Assembly: GCA_946185835.1 (NCBI GenBank)
Contig: CAMHKW010000018.1
Coordinates: 1-39,061, forward strand
Length of the DNA stretch: 39,061 nucleotides
Reading direction: 5' to 3'
DNA from: an uncultured Bacteroidales bacterium
Lineage (GTDB): Bacteria; Bacteroidota; Bacteroidia; Bacteroidales; Paludibacteraceae
Shown here: positions 32,833 to 39,061 of the stretch, piece by piece
How positions within the stretch are numbered: position 1 is the stretch's first letter
How the letters are laid out: every line of letters begins with the position of its first letter
Position numbers and translations under genes: made by a program
The notes under the pieces: model-generated
What the model was told of the DNA's origin: nothing
Seen by the model: the letters and a program-made list of their open reading frames with translations, nothing else
The model's database searches: none

Positions 32833-34085
32833 TATGGTTTGAGGTTTTTATAAAATTGTTTGACTTGAGGGTGACCTATTATCAGCCATATTGATGAAGC
32901 AAACATTACGACGGCAAGCATAAGGAAGACGTATCGTTGTGGCAGAATCATGGTTATCAGGTAGTATGTCACTGATGCTCCGAACATAAACAGGAACGAC
33001 ACTTGGTTGAAATATGCGAGTACGGTGTTGAGTTCATCGGGTTTGACCGTCCGTTGTATTGTAGCGTCGAGTGGCACTTTGAACATGCCTCCAAGCACTC
33101 CGACGAAAAACAGCAGAATGGTGAAGATGATATAATGTCCGTTGTTGAGGCAGAAGATGCCCACTAAGCCCAAAGAGAGCAGTGCTCCGTAGAAAGGTAC
33201 TCTGACAACCTCGTTTACGAATTTATGCCCTATTTTGCCGCTAATCACGCAACCGAGTGAAATGCCGATAGCAGCTATGCACATTATTATTCCGGGCTTA
33301 CCTTTCTCGAGTCCCATAGCCTCTTGGCAATATACGATGGTACATAGCTGAATAGTCGTTGCAAACCACCAGAAGATACTCAGTATGTAGATGGCGGTGT
33401 TGAGTCCTTTGTATTGCAGTGCCATTTGGTGCGAGGACTTCATATATGCAAACGGGTTGAGACGTTCGCGATGGTCGGTGGGTGTCTCCTCTGCTTTGAT
33501 GAGCAGCGAGGCAATCCATCCTGCTACGGCTAAGATAAACAGCAGACTGCTATAGATAAGGGGTTGGTCGGAGAACTTATCGACCATAAAGGCAGCGAGT
33601 GCTGTTGCAAGTAGCATCCCGAGGAAACTCAGACTTTCCATTCCGCCCATTCCTCTTGATACGTTTTCTATTCCTCCGATGTCGCGTATCAGTCCGTATT
33701 TGGCAGGCGAATACATCGAGCTTTGTATGCCGAGTAGGAAGATGGCGGTGATAACCAAAACGGTGGCTATGATGGTGCTGTATTCGTTCTGGGCGAAGCA
33801 GTTAGGGTCTTTGAGCAGGAAGCCGAGAATGGCAAGTAGCACAATAGGCAGCTCAAGGATCTTACATACTCTGACGACGCGTTGTTTGCCATATACTTGC
33901 GCAGCTCTGTTTGCCATTGGTGAGCAGAAGATATAAGGTAGCACCAAGGCGGCTCCGGTGATGCTTATTACCAGCGGTTTATATTCTGAACTCACCCACT
34001 CGGTGACTACCAGCATGCCGAGCATCTTTTGGTAGTTGTCGTTGAGTGTGGAAAGGAAATTGGTTGTATATAGCGCGTTGTACAT
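32832..34085 (-). CDS. MFS transporter, LplT-like (putative lysophospholipid transporter)
   Basis: From ATG 34085 the protein has 417 residues and about twelve membrane helices. An in-frame codon upstream at 34172 would add 29 residues but overlaps the predicted transcription start, so I reject it. The segment MYSPAKYGLIRDI near residue 130 resembles the FSPAKYG motif of LplT, the flippase that returns lysophospholipids to the inner leaflet. Other MFS functions remain possible. It is coupled by a one-base overlap to cca. The promoter at 34177-34208 has three regularly spaced dyads upstream. Confidence 0.85.
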   Translation of the reverse strand: MYNALYTTNFLSTLNDNYQKMLGMLVVTEWVSSEYKPLVISITGAALVLPYIFCSPMANRAAQVYGKQRVVRVCKILELPIVLLAILGFLLKDPNCFAQNEYSTIIATVLVITAIFLLGIQSSMYSPAKYGLIRDIGGIENVSRGMGGMESLSFLGMLLATALAAFMVDKFSDQPLIYSSLLFILAVAGWIASLLIKAEETPTDHRERLNPFAYMKSSHQMALQYKGLNTAIYILSIFWWFATTIQLCTIVYCQEAMGLEKGKPGIIMCIAAIGISLGCVISGKIGHKFVNEVVRVPFYGALLSLGLVGIFCLNNGHYIIFTILLFFVGVLGGMFKVPLDATIQRTVKPDELNTVLAYFNQVSFLFMFGASVTYYLITMILPQRYVFLMLAVVMFASSIWLIIGHPQVKQFYKNLKP

Positions 34086-34176
34086 AGTTGGTGGGTTTAA
34101 GATTCTAAGAGAAATTCTAAGGATGTGAAGAAGGCATTCAATGCGTATTAAGAGGGCATTGCATGCTTGCAAGCGG

Positions 34177-34208
34177 CAAAGTTAGTCATTTTATTTGTAA
34201 CCGCCAAA
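34177..34208 (-). promoter_or_regulatory. Promoter of the MFS-cca operon
   Basis: On the minus strand TTTG (34208-34205) and TAACTTTG (34184-34177) have an exact 20-nt spacer. The leader would be about 85 nt to the ATG at 34085. Confidence 0.75.
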
Positions 34209-34225
34209 TGACAATCGAGACCATT

Positions 34226-34310
34226 AGCCAAGATTGGCAGGTGCATTCCTTGTTTATCAGCCAAGATTGGCGGGTGCATTCCTTGTTTATCAGCCAATAT
34301 CGGCTGATGC
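34226..34310. repeat. 33-bp tandem repeat carrying three operator-like dyads
   Basis: Two nearly identical 33-bp units (34226-34258, 34259-34291) and a partial third (34292-34310) each open with a dyad: AGCCAAGATTGGC, AGCCAAGATTGGC and AGCCAATATCGGC. The block lies immediately upstream of the MFS promoter -33 element. A period of 33 bp is close to three helical turns, so bound proteins would lie on one face. The units read open in some frames, but this is a consequence of the multiple-of-three length. Confidence 0.75.
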
Positions 34311-34319
34311 TGTTGTGGC

Positions 34320-35225
34320 TTAGCGGTTGGTTTTTCGTATCATGGTGCCTACTATCATAGGCATCATGGCGTTGATCACCCACAGCAGTATCGAAGCCAT
34401 GGCGATAGCGGGTATGTTGGCGGTGTGCTGAGAGAAGACCACTATCGCCCAGCTGCCTCTGATACCTACGTCTGCCACCGGCATCGAAGGCGTGACGCTG
34501 ACGAGCATGTAGTATGCTAAGATGTCGGTCAGCATGGTGCCGATGCTAAGGTCAACACCGCAGAAGCGTAGTATGAGGATCATCTGCACACAATAAACGG
34601 CATATCTCAGTGCGCTGAGCAGCATAATGTAGAGCAGACGTGGAGTGTCGAGTGTGGCGAGGGTATCGACTATATTACGCACGTTGTCGGAGAAGTGTCG
34701 GTTGCGCAGCCTACGGCAGATAGCCGGCGAGAAGGCATATCCGAACACGAACATCGCGCTGACCAGATACATGTACCATTTGATGCTATAGCTGTTGAGT
34801 GCGGCAGGCAGACCTAAGATGATTTGCAGCGACGAGAGTGCCGCGGTGCCTACGAAGCCGAGAGTGATGGCGGGTATCCATACCTTGCGGTCGGCGATGA
34901 GTGTGACGCGGGTGGGGTAGTCGCCTACGCGTGCAGGAGTGATGAAAGCGCCGGCAGCACCGCAATACACTTGGCGCATCGCCTCGCGAAGCGTCAAGGG
35001 TACAAGGTCGCGAAGCAGGTAGCGCCACTTGACCGACTCGGCGAGTATGTTTATCGGGAACAGAAGGAAGCAGGCAATGAGATAGAGAAACTGTGTGGCA
35101 TCGATCGACGAGAAATGGGCAGTGATGGTACTATAGTCGTCGAAAGTGACTAACTTGTATGTCAGGTAACCGTAGGCTATGACGGCTATCGACACGTGCA
35201 GTATGCGGTTGACCCACTTGTTCAT
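34320..35225 (-). CDS. LPG-synthase-type (UPF0104/AglD-like) integral membrane protein
   Basis: The 301-residue protein has about seven or eight hydrophobic helices. It carries the family segment EAMRQVYCGAAGAFITPARVGDYPTR near 80-105 and a late VTPSMPVADVGIRGSWA near 255, both hallmarks of the flippase-like LPG_synthase_TM family. Members include MprF membrane domains and glycolipid-related proteins. The actual substrate is unknown. ATGA overlap with the metallophosphoesterase gene upstream indicates translational coupling and perhaps a joint envelope-lipid role. Confidence 0.85.
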   Translation of the reverse strand: MNKWVNRILHVSIAVIAYGYLTYKLVTFDDYSTITAHFSSIDATQFLYLIACFLLFPINILAESVKWRYLLRDLVPLTLREAMRQVYCGAAGAFITPARVGDYPTRVTLIADRKVWIPAITLGFVGTAALSSLQIILGLPAALNSYSIKWYMYLVSAMFVFGYAFSPAICRRLRNRHFSDNVRNIVDTLATLDTPRLLYIMLLSALRYAVYCVQMILILRFCGVDLSIGTMLTDILAYYMLVSVTPSMPVADVGIRGSWAIVVFSQHTANIPAIAMASILLWVINAMMPMIVGTMIRKTNR

Positions 35226-36571
35226 GCTGTCCGGTTCAGTCTTTTCTGTCGTCGTTGGTCGAATTTCTTAGTGTCTCGTGTGTTCTTCTGTTCGTATCTC
35301 TTAGGCTTGTCGATGGTCTCTTTGGCGTTGCTGAAATAGTCGACAGCGGTGGTGTCACGTCGTAGTGTGATGCGGTCGTAGAGCTGTTGTATGTCGGTTT
35401 GGTAGGTGTCGATAGTCATCGAGTCGCGGTTGTAGTTGACCACTGCTATTACGGGATGTCCTGACAATATGCGGTCGTCGTAGTTGCTTATTTTACCGAG
35501 GTAGTATTTGTCAGATGAGCCGAGCACGTAGCTTGCGCTCTGTGTAGTGTAGTCGCCATGGGTCTGTGTGATGAGTCGTCGTGCGTAGTTGTGGTCGTGT
35601 CCGGCGAGGATGAGGTCGGCATTTCGCAGTTGGTATTTGAAGGTGAGGTATATGAGCGGGTTGGCGCGGTTCATTCCTGCGGAATAGACAGGGTGATGCA
35701 TCATCACCACTTTCCATTTGTTGTTTGCGTCGGCATCGGTGAGCACCTTCTCGAGCCATGTCGCGGTGCGGGTGTAGTCGGAAAAGAGTTGCAGCTGGTC
35801 GGTGTCGATAACGACGAAGCGAAGGTTGTCGAAGTCGATGTAATATGTCCTGCCCAACGCTCTTATAGGACCGTTTTCGGGGTTAGCGAAGATATGTGTC
35901 CAGCGGTTGTCGAGAGTCTTTCGCACTCCTTTGAGGTATTCATGATTACCTGTGGCAAAGACCATAGGGTAGAGTGTGTCGGTGCGTTGCCATGTAGAGA
36001 AGAAGAGTTGCCAATAGCTGTCGGTGGGTCGCTCGATGAGGTCGCCTACTTGGCATACGAAGTCGGCTGAGCTGATAGCGGATTGTGCGGCAGCGAAGAT
36101 ATGCGTTGCGAACTGCTCGTCGGATGTTTGCACATCGCCCATTACGACGAATCTGCCCTTGTTGCGTATGGGGCTGACGGTGAAGAGCATCGGCTCTGAG
36201 CTGAGGTTAGCGGTGTATGCTCTTACTTTGTATGTGCCCGGCTTGAGGTGCTTGAGGTCGGCGCGGTAGAAGACGGCATTGCCGGCACGAGTGGTGAGTG
36301 GCGTGCAGTATGCCCTGATGGTGTCGGCTTTGTCGGCTTGCCTTGAGACGATGACGTAGGCAAGCGTGTCGTAGCGTGAGCTACGCCATGTTAGGCGTCG
36401 TTGTGTGGCAGCGTCGTCGCCAAAGGTAAGAGTGAGGTTATGTGGATAGCTGTCGACGACATAGTCGTGTTCGGGCACATTGCCAAACCACGCGTTCCAT
36501 CTGACGATGCAAAGCGCCACGAGACCTGCTATCACGATAACCGTAATGAGCCATGTTGCTACTTTCTTCAT
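35222..36571 (-). CDS. Calcineurin-like metallophosphoesterase, membrane-anchored
   Basis: Starting at ATG 36571 gives 449 residues with an N-terminal membrane helix or uncleaved signal (MKKVATWLITVIVIAGLVAL). An N-terminal Fn3/purple-acid-phosphatase-like beta domain (about 45-140) precedes the phosphoesterase core: MGDVQ, VGDLIE, GNHEYL, MMHHPVYS and AGHDHNYAR supply the two-metal ligands. The first motif has Gln where His is common. A Lys/Arg-rich tail (RYEQKNTRDTKKFDQRRQKR) follows. The longer frame from 36622 would start inside a 13-bp inverted repeat, so I prefer the later ATG. The substrate is unknown. It is coupled to the LPG-synthase-like gene. Confidence 0.88.
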   Translation of the reverse strand: MKKVATWLITVIVIAGLVALCIVRWNAWFGNVPEHDYVVDSYPHNLTLTFGDDAATQRRLTWRSSRYDTLAYVIVSRQADKADTIRAYCTPLTTRAGNAVFYRADLKHLKPGTYKVRAYTANLSSEPMLFTVSPIRNKGRFVVMGDVQTSDEQFATHIFAAAQSAISSADFVCQVGDLIERPTDSYWQLFFSTWQRTDTLYPMVFATGNHEYLKGVRKTLDNRWTHIFANPENGPIRALGRTYYIDFDNLRFVVIDTDQLQLFSDYTRTATWLEKVLTDADANNKWKVVMMHHPVYSAGMNRANPLIYLTFKYQLRNADLILAGHDHNYARRLITQTHGDYTTQSASYVLGSSDKYYLGKISNYDDRILSGHPVIAVVNYNRDSMTIDTYQTDIQQLYDRITLRRDTTAVDYFSNAKETIDKPKRYEQKNTRDTKKFDQRRQKRLNRTA

Positions 36572-36588
36572 AACAGCTTGGGTTGAAA

Positions 36589-36629
36589 CATACGGGTGCA
36601 TAGAACTGTCATTCCGATGCACCCGTATG
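36589..36629. repeat. 13-bp perfect inverted repeat between ssb-like and phosphoesterase genes
   Basis: CATACGGGTGCAT (36589-36601) and ATGCACCCGTATG (36617-36629) are perfect reverse complements around 15 nt. No U-run follows on either strand, so it is not a standard terminator. It could be an operator, an RNA processing or stability hairpin, or a leader structure of the phosphoesterase gene. A smaller ACCC/GGGT dyad lies at about 36648-36661. Confidence 0.85.
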
Positions 36630-36682
36630 GTGTTAGTATTGTTTACCCTATCACGGGTTGCCCTTCTTTAGGTTATGGGCTT

Positions 36683-37117
36683 TTAGAATGGGAGGTCAGA
36701 GCCGTCGTCAGCTGAGCCGTCGAATGTAGCAGCTGTGGTTTGAGCTGCAGCGGGTTGCGAAGCAGGTGCTGCCGCAGCCTGAGTCTGAGCCTGTGCTGCG
36801 GGCTGCGCAGCCGCTGCTACGGGTGCTGCTACGGGTGCTGCTACTGCACCTTGCTGTACTCGCCATGCTCTGACTGAGGTGTACCAGCGACCGTTGAACT
36901 CGCGGCTTTCAAGGTCGAAGCTCACGGTTACGATTTCGTTTTCTGCGATAGGATTAGTCTTGATGCGCTCCTCGCCAAACATCTCGATGCATACCTTGCG
37001 AGGGAATTGGTCTTGAGTCTCAAGTATAAACGATTGAATAGCCCATGGGTTGCCGGTGCGTTGGCTGGTGCCGGTCTGCATCGGGAGAACTTGAGTTATC
37101 TTACCTACTATTTCCAT
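36683..37117 (-). CDS. DUF3127 protein, single-stranded-DNA-binding-like with SSB-type C-terminal tip
   Basis: Residues 1-90 form an OB-fold-like domain of the DUF3127 family (EIVGKITQVLP, TGNPWAIQSFILET, WYTSVRAWRVQQG). A 45-residue Ala/Gln/Pro linker follows, and the end reads DDGSDLPF, very like the acidic tip (DDDIPF) by which SSB recruits DNA-repair proteins. I therefore infer an accessory single-stranded nucleic-acid-binding protein, not proven. The linker DNA is repetitive (GCTACGGGTGCT units) and could vary in length. It lies 25 nt after pgk and probably shares its promoter. Confidence 0.85.
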   Translation of the reverse strand: MEIVGKITQVLPMQTGTSQRTGNPWAIQSFILETQDQFPRKVCIEMFGEERIKTNPIAENEIVTVSFDLESREFNGRWYTSVRAWRVQQGAVAAPVAAPVAAAAQPAAQAQTQAAAAPASQPAAAQTTAATFDGSADDGSDLPF

Positions 37118-37142
37118 AATAATCTGTTTTATTGGTTGTTTA

Positions 37143-38390
37143 TTAGCCTTTGATAGCAGCTACGCCGGGTAGCACTTTTCCTTCGATGGCTTCGAGCAGT
37201 GCGCCACCGCCGGTTGAGATATACGACACTTGGTCAGCCATGCCGAATTTGTTGATGCAGGCTACCGAGTCGCCACCTCCGATAAGAGAGTATGCACCTT
37301 GAGCTGTGGCTTTGGCTATAGCCTCGGCGATGGCTCGGCTTCCGTCCGTGAAGTTGTCGAATTCGAAGACACCTGCAGGACCGTTCCAGAGAATGGTTTT
37401 AGCGCCTTCGATAGCTTCGGCAAAAGCTTTGCGTGTCTCAGGTCCGGCATCCATGCCTTCCCATCCGTCGGGTATGTCGTTGGCGGGTACTACTTGAGTG
37501 TGTGCGTCGTTGCTGAAGTCGTCGGCTGCCACGCAGTCGCTACCCAGTACGAGGTTGACGCCTTTAGCTTTGGCTTGTGCTATGATGTCGAGTGCGAGGT
37601 CGAGTTTGTCGTCTTCGCATATCGAGTTGCCTATCTTGCCGCCTTGTGCTTTAGCGAAGGTATATGTCATACCGCCGCAAAGGATGAGGTTGTCGACTTT
37701 GTCCATGAGGTTTTCGATGATACCGATCTTGGTTGATACCTTCGAGCCGCCCATGATAGCGGTGAAGGGTCGACGTATGTTGCTGAGGATGTTATCTACT
37801 GCCTGCACTTCTTTCTCCATCAGGTAGCCGAGCATCTTGTGGTCGGCATCGAAGAAGTCGGCAATGACGGCTGTCGAGGCGTGTTTGCGGTGTGCGGTAC
37901 CGAAAGCGTCGTTGACGTAGCAGTCGGCGTACGAGGCGAGGGTCTTGGCGAACTCTTTCTGCGAAGCCTTCATCTCTTTCTTAGCCTGCTCGTAAGCGGG
38001 GTCTTCTTTGTCGATACCGACGGGTTTGCCCTCTTCCTCGGCGTAGAAACGCAGGTTTTCGAGCAGCAATACTTCACCCGGCTTGAGGTCGGCAGCAGCC
38101 TGCTGAGCCTTAGCGCAGTCGGGAGCAAAAAGCACGGGAGCGCCGAGAGCCTTAGCAACGGCATCCTTGATTTGGCTGAGAGAGAACTTGGGATTTACTT
38201 TTCCTTTGGGTTTGCCCATGTGGCTCATGATAATCAGAGCGCCACCGTCGGCAAGAATCTTTTTGAGTGTGGGAAGGGCACCACGGATACGAGTGTCGTC
38301 GGTGATGTTACCATTCTCGTCGAGCGGAACGTTGAAGTCCACGCGTACTATCGCCTTTTGTCCGGCGAATTTGTAATTGTCAATCGTCAT
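37143..38390 (-). CDS. pgk: Phosphoglycerate kinase
   Basis: This enzyme transfers phosphate from 1,3-bisphosphoglycerate to ADP in glycolysis, and works in reverse in gluconeogenesis. The 415 residues are family length. They include [14 protein letters not shown] at 16-29, SHMGKPKGK (SHLGRP-type) near 55, the lid [11 protein letters not shown] near 108, and the nucleotide loop [13 protein letters not shown] with [14 protein letters not shown] near the end. The start follows a leader with two tight hairpins. It is the first gene of a probable minus-strand operon with the DUF3127 protein, the phosphoesterase and the LPG-synthase-like gene. Confidence 0.98.
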   Translation of the reverse strand: MTIDNYKFAGQKAIVRVDFNVPLDENGNITDDTRIRGALPTLKKILADGGALIIMSHMGKPKGKVNPKFSLSQIKDAVAKALGAPVLFAPDCAKAQQAAADLKPGEVLLLENLRFYAEEEGKPVGIDKEDPAYEQAKKEMKASQKEFAKTLASYADCYVNDAFGTAHRKHASTAVIADFFDADHKMLGYLMEKEVQAVDNILSNIRRPFTAIMGGSKVSTKIGIIENLMDKVDNLILCGGMTYTFAKAQGGKIGNSICEDDKLDLALDIIAQAKAKGVNLVLGSDCVAADDFSNDAHTQVVPANDIPDGWEGMDAGPETRKAFAEAIEGAKTILWNGPAGVFEFDNFTDGSRAIAEAIAKATAQGAYSLIGGGDSVACINKFGMADQVSYISTGGGALLEAIEGKVLPGVAAIKG

Positions 38391-38427
38391 AGTGTATAAT
38401 TATTTAGTTGTTTTAGAAAAGCAAAGT

Positions 38428-38466
38428 GAGCTGCAAGCAGCTCGCGCAAAATGCGCTGCAAAGTTA
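38428..38466 (-). promoter_or_regulatory. Promoter of pgk with two leader hairpins
   Basis: TAACTTTG (38466-38459, minus strand) is a full -7 match, with only TTTCG near the -33 position. Directly downstream the RNA would form GCGCA/TGCGC (38444-38456) and then GAGCTGC/GCAGCTC (38428-38443), two stem-loops placed end to end at the 5' end. Confidence 0.65.
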
Positions 38467-38677
38467 AGAAATAATTTTCATTTACGAAATAGCCACGACC
38501 GAAAATAAATGATTTAAACTACTAAATAGAACACAATTCTTTTAGTAAATTTCAGATAGCTAACTACGATTATATCTAACCACGATTATAGTGAACCGCG
38601 TGCGGGGCAAACAGATACAACTCAAATACAATCGTGTACAACCGATGTAAGCGGTACAAGCAGTGTTTTGAGTGGTT
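38467..38677. other. Gene-free spacer beyond pgk
   Basis: No credible gene is seen. A near-perfect direct repeat, CTAACTACGATTATA (from 38560) and CTAACCACGATTATA (from 38576), has a 16-bp period. Nothing else recognisable is present before repeat copy B. Confidence 0.5.
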
Positions 38678-38918
38678 TTGTATATTGTTGATATACAGAG
38701 TGTCTCTGAATGACGGTTCAGCCTTTACCCGTTCTTGACTCGAGCTTCACTCGAAGGTGACAGGAGCGAAGCGGCTGTTATAGTCTGGAATTGTGGCAGT
38801 TAGGTTGAATTTGAAAAACATGACCGCAGAGGTCGTTTTTAAGAGGTAAGCGGCTGGAGGTGTGGTGGTTACTTCTTTCTGTTGGGAGATGGCGGATGGC
38901 GAGACAACTTTATGCAAG
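38678..38918 (-). repeat. 241-bp dispersed repeat, copy B (inverted relative to copy A)
   Basis: This is the reverse-complement partner of 31134-31374. It keeps the terminal palindrome (TGTATAT/ATATACA, 38679-38697), the CGAGTGAAG-type repeats, the 36-bp perfect core (38745-38780), the dyad GACCGCAGAGGTC and the end GAGACAACTTTATGCAAG. The two copies enclose the six-gene block from cca to pgk in inverted orientation. Confidence 0.85.
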
Positions 38919-38937
38919 CGGTAATAGTGTAGCTATA

Positions 38938-39061
38938 TGTGTTGCGGCAATGACATTGCCGCCATCAAAACAATGTTTTATGTGTATTGCAGCGCGTGTT
39001 TTTCTCTGTGTTGCGGCAATGACATTGCCGCCATCAAAACAATGTTTTATGTGTATTGCAG
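38938..39061. repeat. Two 55-bp tandem repeats with nested palindromes at the window edge
   Basis: Identical 55-bp units lie at 38938-38992 and 39007-39061, separated by 14 bp (period 69). Each contains the dyad GGCAATG-A-CATTGCC and the dyad AAAACA-A-TGTTTT. The second copy ends exactly at the window boundary, so the array may continue. No gene is associated within the window. Confidence 0.85.

Noticed and set aside
34163..34383. Small frames with 11-residue repeats over the 33-bp tandem units, both strands
   Set aside because: The open frames result from a repeat length divisible by three. They lie on top of the MFS promoter, and no start context or conserved product is visible.
37839..38399. 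186-codon plus-strand frame antisense to pgk
   Set aside because: Shadow of a highly biased gene; no features of a real protein.
38938..39061. CRISPR array
   Set aside because: Repeat 55 bp with a 14-bp spacer and only two units. The sizes do not fit, and no cas gene is present.

Overview
The window is a stretch of chromosome from a member of the Bacteroidota, order Bacteroidales. The evidence is the promoter type and the gene set. At least fourteen start regions carry TAnnTTTG, usually with TTTG or TTG 19-22 nt upstream, and there is little Shine-Dalgarno use. The genes include a long-tailed S16, DUF4270 and DUF3127 proteins, an NfnA-NfnB fusion, an archaeal-type ProRS, a ComEC without its beta-lactamase domain and a short GlgA-like protein. 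I cannot fix the genus. There is no phage, integrase, transposase or CRISPR array.

Layout. 0.27-1.87 kb (minus): pckA. 1.9-2.7 kb: an unusual intergenic region with an 11-bp/9-bp composite repeat array and a tiny promoter-to-terminator transcription unit. 2.7-13.4 kb (plus): a polyamine-type binding protein, a TonB-dependent receptor, a small lipoprotein, a giant AsmA-like protein translationally coupled to an NfnAB-type flavoprotein, and a MurG-like glycosyltransferase. 13.4-17.0 kb (minus): a surface-glycan operon (EpsG-like polymerase and three family 2 glycosyltransferases). 17.2-17.8 kb (minus): rpsP. 17.9-18.1 kb: a second composite array. 18.2-20.8 kb (plus): AraC regulator and EptA/MCR-like phosphoethanolamine transferase. 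20.9-22.4 kb (minus): proS. 22.6-31.0 kb (plus): panC, GlgA-like protein, DUF4270 lipoprotein, rpe, comEC, xseA, a ComEA-like protein, then tRNA-Glu and rpsT from one promoter. 31.4-38.4 kb (minus): pgk, DUF3127 protein, metallophosphoesterase, LPG-synthase-like membrane protein, an LplT-like MFS transporter and the CCA-adding enzyme.

Most genes are housekeeping. pckA and pgk belong to glycolysis/gluconeogenesis. NfnAB balances NAD(P)H and ferredoxin. AsmA, EptA, the LplT-like transporter and the glycan operon concern the envelope. ComEC, XseA and the ComEA-like protein suggest a DNA-uptake or DNA-processing block.

The structure not explained by ordinary genes is in the spacers. It includes two related composite arrays in divergent promoter regions (2093-2280, 17913-18040), a mini-transcript (2426-2532), a 241-bp dispersed repeat in inverted orientation flanking the 31.4-38.4 kb gene block, three dyads at 33-bp period upstream of the MFS promoter, a 13-bp perfect inverted repeat at 36589-36629, a 55-bp tandem repeat running off the right edge, and hairpin-forming sequences at many transcription starts.
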